Positions 15,864-22,925 of a stretch of 45,110 nt of DNA are shown piece by piece (position 1 is the stretch's first letter; each line of letters starts with the position of its first letter). Below the pieces are notes generated by a model. It did no database searches. It saw only the letters and a program-made list of their open reading frames with translations, and was not told where the DNA came from. This stretch comes from Candidatus Tyrphobacter aquilonaris (GTDB lineage Bacteria > Vulcanimicrobiota > Vulcanimicrobiia > Vulcanimicrobiales > Vulcanimicrobiaceae), in contig PKZD01000027.1 of assembly GCA_003133745.1 (NCBI GenBank), forward strand, positions 8,188 to 53,297. Direction: 5' to 3'. The position numbers and the translations under genes were made by a program.

Positions 15864-16644
15864 CGCGATCGAGGGCGCCGAGTTCGACGGCGGGACGCAG
15901 CACGGCGGTTTGATAGAGCGCGGCATCATTGCGATCGACCTCGACGATCGTGCCGATCGGAACGCCGGATGCGAAGGAGCGGCCGTTGCCGGTGACGACG
16001 ACGTCGCCCGGACGCAGCGTCGCATCTTGCGAAACGTACTGCAGCCGAACGCTCGTGAGATTTCCCTGCGCGATGCCCCACCAGCGTCCCTGACGCACGA
16101 CCGCAGGGATGCGGCTCGTGTAATCGGTCATGAGCAGCACCGTGCTCGAGAACGGCCCGACGTCGAGAATGCGTCCGACGACGCCCGCCGCCGCGATGAC
16201 GCCCTCGTCCGGTTTCACCCCGGCGCGCGAACCGCGGTCGATCGTCACCGTTCGCGATTCGTTCTCGGGTGGAAAGCCGATGACGCGCGCGTCGATGCCG
16301 TCGGGGTATTCGTCGGCGACCGGCCCGATGGCCGCCGCCGACTGGAGGGCGGCCAGCTCTTCTTGGATCCTCGCATTCTGCGTCTCGAGTTGTTCGTTTT
16401 CGGCCTTCAGCGCGGCGTTCTCGCGGCCGAGTTGGGGGACGGAGATGAGGTTGCCGCCGGCATCGCGCACGCCGCCGACGACCGATGAAGCGATGCTCTC
16501 GACAAAGGCGACGACCGCCGAACCGGCCCACATAACCGGCCCCTGGCGACCGCTGCGCGCCGCGCCGATTTGGACGAGCACGAGAGCAGCGGCAGCGATG
16601 ATGACGCCGATCAGTGCAAAAAGTTTGCGTTCGTCTGTGTACAC
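15844..16644 (-). CDS. mreC: Rod shape-determining protein MreC
   Basis: A 266-residue protein starting at GTG 16644, 13 bases after the maf stop. It has a short cytoplasmic tail, one TM helix (LFALIGVIIAAAALVLVQIG), a coiled coil (about residues 63-95, GRENAALKAENEQLETQNARI) and the beta-barrel core: DARVIGFPPE, VTIDRGSRAGVKPDEGVI, VGRILDVGPFSSTVLLMTD and PGDVVVTGNGRSFASGVPIGTI. These are standard MreC blocks. It organises PBP2 and MreD in the periplasm. mreB is not adjacent; here maf precedes mreC, an order also known from other bacteria. Confidence 0.92.
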   Translation of the reverse strand: MYTDERKLFALIGVIIAAAALVLVQIGAARSGRQGPVMWAGSAVVAFVESIASSVVGGVRDAGGNLISVPQLGRENAALKAENEQLETQNARIQEELAALQSAAAIGPVADEYPDGIDARVIGFPPENESRTVTIDRGSRAGVKPDEGVIAAAGVVGRILDVGPFSSTVLLMTDYTSRIPAVVRQGRWWGIAQGNLTSVRLQYVSQDATLRPGDVVVTGNGRSFASGVPIGTIVEVDRNDAALYQTAVLRPAVELGALDRVVVLTK

Positions 16645-16657
16645 GAGTGTTTCGGCT

Positions 16658-17266
16658 CTATTTCGATTCCGGCAGCGCAAATCCCGAGCGCCGCACGATT
16701 CGAATGAAGTCACCGAGCGGGAAACCCATGACCGTGAAGTAGTCGCCGTCGATCGACGCGACCAAGGCGGCGGCGCGCCCTTGGATGCCATAGGCGCCGG
16801 CCTTGTCCATCGGCTCGCCGCTCGCCACGTAAGCGGCGATCTCCGCGTCATCGAGTGCGTGAAAGTGCACCCTCGTCGTCGAGAGGCGCTCGATCGGCCC
16901 TTCGACTCCGGGAAGGGCGAGTGCGTACGCCGTGTGGACGCGGTGCCTTCGTCCGGAGAGCGATCGGAGCATCCTCGCGGCATCGGCGGCATCGCGCGGC
17001 TTCCCGAGCGCCCTCCCGTCGAGATCGACGACCGTGTCGGCGGCGAGCACGGCCCTCTCCGGATAGCGCCCGCGAACGGCCTCGATCTTCGCGCGCGCGT
17101 GGCGTCGAGCGAGTTCCTCGGGCGCGACGGCGTCGTCGTCGGGCTCGTCGTAGCCGCTCGGTACGACCTCGACCGTGAGCCCGAGCGATCGAAGTAGTTC
17201 GAGACGGCGCGGCGAGCTGCTCGCCAGTACGATCTCGTGCAGCGCTCGATTCCGCGGTTCGCTCAC
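16658..17266 (-). CDS. maf: Maf-type nucleotide pyrophosphatase
   Basis: A 202-residue Maf protein starting at GTG 17266, in a GTGA overlap with the lipoprotein gene; the extra N-terminus in the ORF track is spurious. Diagnostic motifs are VLASSSPRRLELL (N-terminal), AADTVVDLDGRALGKP (catalytic Asp region), LSGRRHRVHTAYAL, and KAGAYGIQGRAA near residue 155. YGIQG suggests the dTTP/UTP pyrophosphatase (YhdE-like) subgroup. It would clear non-canonical or modified pyrimidine nucleotides and has been tied to division arrest. It lies directly before mreCD-pbp2. Confidence 0.92.
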   Translation of the reverse strand: MSEPRNRALHEIVLASSSPRRLELLRSLGLTVEVVPSGYDEPDDDAVAPEELARRHARAKIEAVRGRYPERAVLAADTVVDLDGRALGKPRDAADAARMLRSLSGRRHRVHTAYALALPGVEGPIERLSTTRVHFHALDDAEIAAYVASGEPMDKAGAYGIQGRAAALVASIDGDYFTVMGFPLGDFIRIVRRSGFALPESK

Positions 17267-17679
17267 CAGTAGTAGCGTCCGGCGGCCTCGACGTAGCCGC
17301 TCGGATGCCGGCCGTGCGTTTCGCGGTGCGTCCAATGAATCACGCCGCCGAGCGCCTCGTATTCGTACTCACCCTTGACGACGACGTTTTCTCCGACGTG
17401 CAACGGAATGGGTCCGGTGAAGCCGACGTTCGTCTCGACGCGCAACGTGAGATCGCAACCGCTGCCGAGGTGCAAGAGAAAACCTTCGTGTGCGCCGCTC
17501 GGGCCCGCATTTGTTCCGAGCAGGCTCACGACGCGGCCGTCCGCGACGACCTCGAACGCCGACGTACCCGCGTGGAAAGCGCGGCAGACGGCCTCGTCGT
17601 CGGGGCCGGGGGTGCAGCCGGTCAGCGCGAGGAGAGCGAGGGCGACGGCAGCGCTACGCCGGTTGGCGCTGTTCGGCAT
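17263..17679 (-). CDS. DUF3465 lipoprotein
   Basis: A 138-residue protein from ATG 17679. The signal peptide SAAVALALLALTGC ends in the lipobox LTGC, so it should be a membrane lipoprotein. The mature part has an OB-like beta pattern: FLLHLGSGCDLTLRVETN, VGENVVVKGEYEYEALGGVIHWTHRE and a GRHPSGYVEAAGRYYW tail. GEYE...GGVIHWTH...GRH..G is the hallmark of DUF3465, a family of unknown function. It overlaps the end of nadD by 26 bases and the maf start by 4, so it is cotranslated inside a housekeeping operon where this family is not expected. Confidence 0.82.
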   Translation of the reverse strand: MPNSANRRSAAVALALLALTGCTPGPDDEAVCRAFHAGTSAFEVVADGRVVSLLGTNAGPSGAHEGFLLHLGSGCDLTLRVETNVGFTGPIPLHVGENVVVKGEYEYEALGGVIHWTHRETHGRHPSGYVEAAGRYYW

Positions 17680-18274
17680 AGCCGTACAGACCGCGCGCTT
17701 CGATGTGCTCCCAGACGGAATCGGGCACGAGATAGCGCACGCTGCGATGCTGCGCGAGCAGAGCGCGCAGCAATGTTCCCGATTCGGGTAACTCGGGCAA
17801 GTTGAGGGTGCGCACGCGTTCGCGCAGGGCGGTGGGAATCGACGCGATCGCGCGCTGGACCGCTTCGGCGCGAATGCCCGCGCGCGGTACGATCACGAAA
17901 CGTTCGAGCTGCTCGAGCACTTCGTCGAAGCGCACCCAATCTGCGTTCACCAACGAATCGGCGCCGATGATGAAGGTAAAATCCGCGTCGGGATAGCGTG
18001 CGCGTAAAGCGGGAATGAGATCGGCGGTGTATCCCGTCGCGTCGGCGCGTAGATCGGTATCGTCGAAGGCGAATGCGGCGTTACCGGCGATCGCCGTTCT
18101 TACCATCGCACAACGCTCCTCGACCGGCGCCTGCGCTTGAACGCGGTAGTGCTGGGCATTCGTCGGTACGAAGAGCACGCGCTCGAGCCCTTCGAGCACG
18201 CGCGCCGATTCGGCAACGAACAGATGCGCGTTGTGAATGGGATCAAAGGTCCCGCCGAAGATGCCGAGTCTCAC
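17654..18274 (-). CDS. nadD: Nicotinate-nucleotide adenylyltransferase
   Basis: A 206-residue nucleotidyltransferase from GTG 18274, overlapping the obgE stop (GTGA). GIFGGTFDPIHNAHL is the phosphate-binding start; the usual HxGH is HNAH here. FVPTNAQHYR, FIIGADSL, and the C-terminal SVRYLVPDSVWEHIEARGLY are NadD blocks, although the ISSTxIR signature is changed to ESGTLLR. It makes NaAD from NaMN and ATP in NAD synthesis. obgE-nadD adjacency is common, but the usual following rsfS is replaced by the DUF3465 lipoprotein gene. Confidence 0.9.
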   Translation of the reverse strand: MRLGIFGGTFDPIHNAHLFVAESARVLEGLERVLFVPTNAQHYRVQAQAPVEERCAMVRTAIAGNAAFAFDDTDLRADATGYTADLIPALRARYPDADFTFIIGADSLVNADWVRFDEVLEQLERFVIVPRAGIRAEAVQRAIASIPTALRERVRTLNLPELPESGTLLRALLAQHRSVRYLVPDSVWEHIEARGLYGYAEQRQPA

Positions 18275-19533
18275 GAGTACGTAAACTCATACGAGCCGAT
18301 GCGTACCGTATCCCCTTCGACGGCACCCATCTCGCGGAGACGGCGCTCGACGCCGATGCGCTCGAGCGCGCGTTCGAACCGCGCCAGCGCCTCGTCGGAC
18401 TCGAAGTTCGTCATCGATGCCAGGCGTTCGACACGCTCGCCGCTGACGACGAAGCTGCCGTCGCGGGCGCGCTCGACCGAGAATGCGTTCCGCGGCACGA
18501 GATCGATCCGTGCGACCGGCTCGGGATGCGTCGGCTCCGGTGCTTCTTCGATCGCGCGCGCGATCGTGTAGACGAGATTCTGCACGCCTTCGCCGGTAAC
18601 GGCGCTGATGCCGTGCACGTCGGGAGATTGCTCGCGCAACTCGGCGAGGCGTGCGCGCGCCTCCGGCAGATCGAGTTTGGAGATGCACGTCAACATCGGT
18701 TTTTCGAGGAGCGACGGATTCCACGCGCGGAGTTCGCCTTCGATCGTCGCCTTGTCGTGCAGCATGTCTTCGAGCGACTTCGCGCCGTCGAGGAGGTGAA
18801 GCAGAATGCGCGTGCGCTCGACGTGACGCAGAAAGCGGTCGCCCAATCCGGCGCCTTCATGTGCGCCCTCGATCAAGCCGGGGACGTCGACGATCACGAA
18901 CGATTCCTCGTCGGAGACGCGCACGACGCCGAGTTGTGGCTCGACGGTCGTGAAGGGATAGTCCGCGATCTTCGGTCGCGCGGCGGAGACAACGGAGAGG
19001 AGCGTTGACTTCCCCGCGTTCGGGACGCCCACGATGCCGCAGTCGGCGAGAAGGCGCAGTTCGAGCCGCAGCGTGCAATGCTCGCCGGGTTCGCCCTTTT
19101 CGGCGTAACGCGGCGCCTGGCGCACGCTCGTTGCGAAGTGCTGATTGCCCAAGCCGCCGCGCCCGCCTTTCGCGACGAGCGCGCGTTCTCCGGAGACCGC
19201 GAGGTCCGCGATCAACGCCTCCGGCTTTCCTTCATACGCGCGGTGGACGAGCGTTCCGACGGGAACCGCGATCGTCAGATCTTCGCCGCTGCGCCCCGAC
19301 TTGTTCGAAGTGCCGCCGTTCTTGCCGGATTCCGCGTCGAAGCTGCGGCGTAACCGAAACTCGACGAGCGTCGAAAGCGCGGGTGTCGCTTCGACGTAGA
19401 TGCTGCCGCCGTGGCCGCCGTCGCCGCCCGCCGGTCCGCCTTTGGGAATGTATTTCTCGCGACGCCACGCCACGATGCCGTCGCCGCCGTTGCCGGCTGC
19501 GACGTTGATGGTCGCCTCATCTATGAATTGCAG
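18271..19533 (-). CDS. obgE: GTPase Obg (CgtA), apparent CTG start
   Basis: The conserved Obg N-terminus is encoded upstream of the ORF track start (GTG 19473): the frame reads QFIDEATINVAAGNGGDGI before VAWRREKYIPKGGP. The only near-start codon placed before QFIDE, where relatives have MKFVDE, is CTG 19533, giving 420 residues. The glycine-rich Obg fold includes GGPAGGDGGHGGSI and AKGGRGGLGNQHF. The G domain has GVPNAGKSTLL (G1), YPFTTVEPQLG (G2), DVPGLIEGAHEG (G3), SKLD (G4) and SAV (G5). A C-terminal OCT domain (FVVSGERVERL) is present. It acts in 50S ribosome maturation. CTG begins seven bases after the rpmA TAA. Confidence 0.93.
   Translation of the reverse strand: MQFIDEATINVAAGNGGDGIVAWRREKYIPKGGPAGGDGGHGGSIYVEATPALSTLVEFRLRRSFDAESGKNGGTSNKSGRSGEDLTIAVPVGTLVHRAYEGKPEALIADLAVSGERALVAKGGRGGLGNQHFATSVRQAPRYAEKGEPGEHCTLRLELRLLADCGIVGVPNAGKSTLLSVVSAARPKIADYPFTTVEPQLGVVRVSDEESFVIVDVPGLIEGAHEGAGLGDRFLRHVERTRILLHLLDGAKSLEDMLHDKATIEGELRAWNPSLLEKPMLTCISKLDLPEARARLAELREQSPDVHGISAVTGEGVQNLVYTIARAIEEAPEPTHPEPVARIDLVPRNAFSVERARDGSFVVSGERVERLASMTNFESDEALARFERALERIGVERRLREMGAVEGDTVRIGSYEFTYS
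19531..19533 (-). promoter_or_regulatory. Probable CTG initiation codon of obgE
   Basis: No ATG, GTG or TTG lies in frame between the rpmA stop and residue 20 of the conserved Obg N-terminus. CTG followed by CAA TTC ATA GAT aligns with the M-K-F-V-D start of other Obg proteins. No purine-rich ribosome-binding site precedes it (the bases are CCCCTC), so reinitiation after rpmA, whose TAA ends seven bases earlier, is the likely route. Confidence 0.6.
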
Positions 19534-19540
19534 GAGGGGT

Positions 19541-19828
19541 TTAGAATTGAGCCGCGGCGGTGCGCACGTTCACGTGCTTGCGATTGCGCCGGTTCGTGAA
19601 CTCGACCGTGCCCGTGGTGAGCGAGAAGATCGTGTAGTCTTTGCCCATGCCGACGTTCTCGCCCGGATGAAACTGCGTGCCACGCTGGCGCACGATGATG
19701 TTGCCGGCGATCACGCGCTCGCCGCCAAACTTCTTCACGCCCAGTCGCTGGGCGTTCGAGTCGCGGCCATTGCGGGTCGAGCCGGCGCCCTTCTTAGTGG
19801 CGAAGAGCTGGAGATCGAAGCGGAACAT
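19541..19828 (-). CDS. rpmA: 50S ribosomal protein L27 with Prp-type N-terminal extension
   Basis: A 95-residue L27 from ATG 19828; the 660-residue ORF track line is a frame extension. [27 protein letters not shown] and the [22 protein letters not shown] block are unmistakable. The N-terminus [14 protein letters not shown] carries the LQ(F/L)FA-T/S extension that the cysteine protease Prp removes in Firmicutes and relatives to expose the L27 tail at the peptidyl-transferase centre. rplU and prp, which normally precede rpmA, are not here; the upstream gene is an LD-carboxypeptidase. A good promoter lies just upstream. Confidence 0.97.
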   Translation of the reverse strand: MFRFDLQLFATKKGAGSTRNGRDSNAQRLGVKKFGGERVIAGNIIVRQRGTQFHPGENVGMGKDYTIFSLTTGTVEFTNRRNRKHVNVRTAAAQF

Positions 19829-19837
19829 AGCCGCGTG

Positions 19838-19867
19838 AGTATAGCAAGGGCGCTGCGGCGGTGGCAA
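19838..19867 (-). promoter_or_regulatory. Sigma70-type promoter for rpmA-obgE, near-leaderless
   Basis: On the minus strand TTGCCA (19867-19862), an 18-base spacer and TATACT (19843-19838) give five of six matches to each consensus hexamer. They fit exactly in the 44-base gap between ldcA and rpmA. Transcription would begin near 19830-19832, two to four bases before the rpmA ATG, so the mRNA would be leaderless or nearly so. No Shine-Dalgarno is present in that interval, which agrees. Confidence 0.65.
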
Positions 19868-19872
19868 GCGGT

Positions 19873-20865
19873 TCACTCTGGACGGACCGCCGCTTCGGGG
19901 ATATCGAGGCTCCGGGCCGATGCGTCGAGCACCCCCTCCAGGCCGATCGGCAGCACCCATTGCTCGGGGATGTGCCCGACGGGGACGCCGGCGAGGACGG
20001 GCCTTCCCAAGCCCCCGAGCCGCTCGGCGAGGACCTGGTCGGCCGTTGGGGATGGACCCGTCGCCTCGCAGTGCGTGCAGGCGCCGAAGAGGATGCCCCG
20101 GGCCGCCTCGAGGGCTCCGGCCAGACGCAGCTGCGTGAGCATCCGGTCGATGCGGTAGGGCTCCTCCTCGGTCTCTTCCAGCAGCAGCAGCGCATCTCGA
20201 AACGCCGGCGCCCACGGCGTGCCGACGAGGCTCGCAACGAGGCTCAGATTGCCGCCGGCGATTCGGCCACGGGCGCTCCCCGCGTGGAGCGCGACCGCGT
20301 TCGGTGCCCGCAGCGTGCCGATCGGCTGCGCGGACATGCAGACGCGCTCGACGTACTCGCGCGTCACGCCGTCGAACTGCGATTCGCGCGCGGCGAGCGG
20401 ACCGTGAAACGTGACCACGGCGCACCGCCGCGCAACGGCGTTGAGGATCGCCGTGAGATCGGAGAAGCCCATCACGATCTTGGGGTCCGCCGCAATTGCC
20501 GCGTAGTCGAGCATATCGAGGATGCGCATCGTGCCGTAGCCGCCGCGCATCGCGATGATGGCGCGGATCGACGGATTGCGCGCCATGCGGTTGAAGTCGC
20601 CGGCCCGCTCCTCGTCGCTTCCGGCAAGGTAACCGCTGTGCGCTCCGACAAATCGGCCGAGCACCGGGTCGAGCCCGAGCGAGCGGATGTGCGCGATCCC
20701 TTTCTCGATCTCGCCGTCGGCGAGCGGCGACGCGGGCGAGATGAGACCGACGCGGTCGCCCGCGCGCAAGCGCGGCGGCTTGCGCATCGGCGAAGGAAAG
20801 GCCGGAAGCGCAGCGGTTGCGGCGGCCATCGTCATCGTGGAAAGAAACTCTCCGCGCGTCGTCAC
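19873..20865 (-). CDS. LD-carboxypeptidase, S66 family (LdcA/MccF-like), exported
   Basis: A 330-residue protein from GTG 20865 with AAGGAG eight bases upstream. The first 27 residues ([23 protein letters not shown]) look like a signal peptide with a degenerate twin-arginine-style RGEFL motif. The S66 fold follows: [24 protein letters not shown], the nucleophile elbow [13 protein letters not shown] (Ser), [15 protein letters not shown] (catalytic Glu) and [12 protein letters not shown] (catalytic His). It would trim the terminal D-Ala from tetrapeptides in peptidoglycan recycling or turnover; the export signal suggests action on the wall itself. The MccF immunity-type role is an alternative. 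Confidence 0.88.
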   Translation of the reverse strand: MTTRGEFLSTMTMAAATAALPAFPSPMRKPPRLRAGDRVGLISPASPLADGEIEKGIAHIRSLGLDPVLGRFVGAHSGYLAGSDEERAGDFNRMARNPSIRAIIAMRGGYGTMRILDMLDYAAIAADPKIVMGFSDLTAILNAVARRCAVVTFHGPLAARESQFDGVTREYVERVCMSAQPIGTLRAPNAVALHAGSARGRIAGGNLSLVASLVGTPWAPAFRDALLLLEETEEEPYRIDRMLTQLRLAGALEAARGILFGACTHCEATGPSPTADQVLAERLGGLGRPVLAGVPVGHIPEQWVLPIGLEGVLDASARSLDIPEAAVRPE

Positions 20866-20950
20866 CTGCGCGCTCCTTTCGTTTCGGGATTAGCCTTGGG
20901 GGAGGTGCCCCCCTGGGGTCGCCGTAACTTGCTTCGGAGTCTTGGAGCCA
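20866..20950. promoter_or_regulatory. Divergent intergenic region, ldcA / fabF
   Basis: This 85-base gap separates two divergent operons and should hold both promoters. It contains the G-rich/C-rich inverted repeat at 20898-20913. A GGAG run at 20944-20947 is a short-spaced ribosome-binding site for fabF, and AAGGAG on the minus strand serves ldcA. No convincing -35/-10 pair was found for either side; TAATCC on the minus strand is a weak -10 candidate. Confidence 0.4.
20898..20913 (+). repeat. GC-only hairpin in the fabF upstream region
   Basis: GGGGG, AGGTG, CCCCCC can fold into a five-pair G-C stem with a five-base loop, about 38 bases before the fabF ATG. No T-run follows, so it is not a standard terminator. 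It could be an operator or a 5'-leader structure if transcription starts upstream of it. Confidence 0.45.
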
Positions 20951-22228
20951 ATGCAGAAACATCCGGGCCCGGGCGGGAGTGCGAGCCGGCGCCGCGTCGT
21001 TGTCACCGGCCTGGGCGCAGTCACTCCGCTGGGTAACACGCGCGATGAGTTCTGGCGCCGCCTCGTCGCCGGCGAGTCGGGCATCGGGACCATCACCGCG
21101 TTCGACGCAAGCGAGTTCACGACGCGCATCGCGGGCGAGGTCAAGGATTTCGACGGCGAAAAGCTGATCGGAAAGAAAGAATCGCGCCGCATGGATCGCT
21201 TCGCGCAATACGCCTTCGTGGCGGCACGCGAGGCGATCGAGGACGCGAAGTTCCCCGAGGATCCCCATGTACGCAACGGCGTCGGCGTCGTGATCGGAAC
21301 GGGAATCGGCGGCATTTTGACGTTCTGGGCCATGTCTGATCGAGCGCACGAGTTGGGGACGTGGTCGAAAACTTCCCCCTTCTTCATCCCGATGCTCATG
21401 AGCAATGCGGCGCCCGCGCACATCTCGATGGCGTTCGGTTTTCGCGGTCCTATGTTCGCCACCGCAAGCGCCTGCGCGAGCGCGAACGATGCGATCGCGA
21501 CGGCATACAACCTCGTCGCGCACGGCGACTGCGTCGCCATGATTACGGGCGGAACGGAAGCCGTGGTCTCACCGCTCGCCGTCGGCGGCTTTTGCTCGAT
21601 GCGCGCGATGTCGACGCGTAACGACGAACCGATGCGTGCCTGCCGTCCGTTCGACCGCGAGCGGGACGGCTTCGTGCTCGCCGAGGGCGCCGGCATTCTC
21701 CTATTGGAGGAGGCGGAGCATGCGCGCGCTCGCGGTGCGCACGTCTACGCGGAGATGCTCGGATACGGACAGTCGGCGGATGCCTACGACATCGTCGCCG
21801 TCGATCCGAACGGCGACGGCGTCGTGCTTGCGCTTCAACGCGCTTGCCGGAGCGCCGGGATCGCTCCGACCCAGGTCGATTACATCAACGCGCACGGGAC
21901 CGCGACGCCGATCGGCGATCCCGCGGAATCAAAGGCGATCGAGCGCGCGTTCGGTGAGCATGCGTACAAGATCGGCGTCAGCTCGACGAAATCCATGACC
22001 GGTCACGCGCTCGGCGCCGCGGGCGGTCTCGAGGGCGTTGCGACCGTGCTTTCGGTTGCGAACGACGTCATGCCGCCGACGATCAACTACGAGTTCCCGG
22101 ACCCGGAGTGCACCCTCGACTACGTTCCCAACGTTGCGCGCCGCGCGCCGATTCACATCGGGCTTTCAAACTCGTTCGGCTTCGGCGGCCACAACTGCGT
22201 CATCGTCTTCGGCAAGCCAACCGGCTGA
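20951..22228 (+). CDS. fabF: 3-oxoacyl-ACP synthase II (KAS II)
   Basis: A 425-residue thiolase-fold enzyme. ATG 20951 is chosen over the TTG at 20942 because TTGGAG at that place reads as the ribosome-binding site. [14 protein letters not shown] opens the fold. The catalytic triad is Cys175 in ASACASAND, His in [13 protein letters not shown] (about 315) and His in [15 protein letters not shown] (about 351). [14 protein letters not shown] closes it. It elongates acyl-ACP with malonyl-ACP in the cytoplasm. It is first in fabF-rnc-smc, a gene order also seen in Firmicutes and other phyla; acpP is not adjacent. Confidence 0.95.
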   Translation: MQKHPGPGGSASRRRVVVTGLGAVTPLGNTRDEFWRRLVAGESGIGTITAFDASEFTTRIAGEVKDFDGEKLIGKKESRRMDRFAQYAFVAAREAIEDAKFPEDPHVRNGVGVVIGTGIGGILTFWAMSDRAHELGTWSKTSPFFIPMLMSNAAPAHISMAFGFRGPMFATASACASANDAIATAYNLVAHGDCVAMITGGTEAVVSPLAVGGFCSMRAMSTRNDEPMRACRPFDRERDGFVLAEGAGILLLEEAEHARARGAHVYAEMLGYGQSADAYDIVAVDPNGDGVVLALQRACRSAGIAPTQVDYINAHGTATPIGDPAESKAIERAFGEHAYKIGVSSTKSMTGHALGAAGGLEGVATVLSVANDVMPPTINYEFPDPECTLDYVPNVARRAPIHIGLSNSFGFGGHNCVIVFGKPTG

Positions 22229-22229
22229 C

Positions 22230-22925
22230 GTGCCCGGGGAGAACCGGCGCCGCCGCCTTCGCAGCCTCCTCGGCCTCGCGGGCGTTCGCCTCGCGCCGGA
22301 TACTGACGCGATCGATCGCGCGTTCGTGCATGAGAGCCATGCGCGCGAAGCCGGCGTGCCGTCGAACGAACGCCTCGAGTTCCTCGGCGATTCGATCCTC
22401 GGTGCGATTGCCGCGGCGTGGCTCTTCGAGCGTTTTCCGCAGGAGCCTGAGGGCGAGCTAACGCTGCGGAAGGCGGGAATCGTGAACGATGCGCAACTCG
22501 CCCAAACGGCGCGTCGCCTTGGATTCTCCGACCTCGTGCTGCTCGGCGCCGGCATGCGCAATGCGGGCGGCGAGCAGAACGCCTCGGTGTTGGCCGATGC
22601 GTTTGAAGCGTTCGTCGGTGCGCTCTATCTCCGCTATGGACTCGAGCGTGCGCGACGCTTCGTGCTTCGCGAGCACGTCGAGAAGCTCGCGCACGAACCA
22701 GGCGCCCCGCTCGACCCGAAGACGCGCCTCCAGCACCACGCGCAGGCCCATCTCGGCGCAACGCCGACGTATCGGGAAGAGAGCCGCGGCACGCCGCAGC
22801 AGCCCGAGTTCTTCGCACGCGTCGAGGTGAGCGGCCGGACGTTGGGAACCGGCAGCGGTACCTCGAAGAAGATCGCGCAGCTGGCGGCCGCGCAGGACGC
22901 TCTGCGCCGGTTGGAGACGGAGTGA
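22230..22925 (+). CDS. rnc: Ribonuclease III
   Basis: A 231-residue protein from GTG 22230, one base after the fabF stop. The RNase III domain signature is NERLEFLGDSILG (about residues 47-59), with the second acidic cluster in ADAFEAFVGALYLRYG. A C-terminal double-stranded RNA-binding domain follows: DPKTRLQHHAQ, then FFARVEVSGRTLGTGSGTSKKIAQLAAAQDAL. It cleaves dsRNA in rRNA and mRNA processing. The ORF track line starting at 22038 runs back into fabF in another frame. The stop overlaps the smc GTG start. Confidence 0.95.
   Translation: MPGENRRRRLRSLLGLAGVRLAPDTDAIDRAFVHESHAREAGVPSNERLEFLGDSILGAIAAAWLFERFPQEPEGELTLRKAGIVNDAQLAQTARRLGFSDLVLLGAGMRNAGGEQNASVLADAFEAFVGALYLRYGLERARRFVLREHVEKLAHEPGAPLDPKTRLQHHAQAHLGATPTYREESRGTPQQPEFFARVEVSGRTLGTGSGTSKKIAQLAAAQDALRRLETE

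Noticed and set aside
18271-18274. Chance that nadD, with HNAH in place of HxGH and a changed ISSTxIR, is a non-functional or different adenylyltransferase
   Set aside because: The remaining motifs, length and the obgE neighbour all fit NadD; small variation in these motifs occurs in the family.
19541-21523. 660-residue minus-strand ORF ending in L27
   Set aside because: Only the last 95 residues are real (rpmA); the rest is antisense or off-frame through ldcA and fabF.
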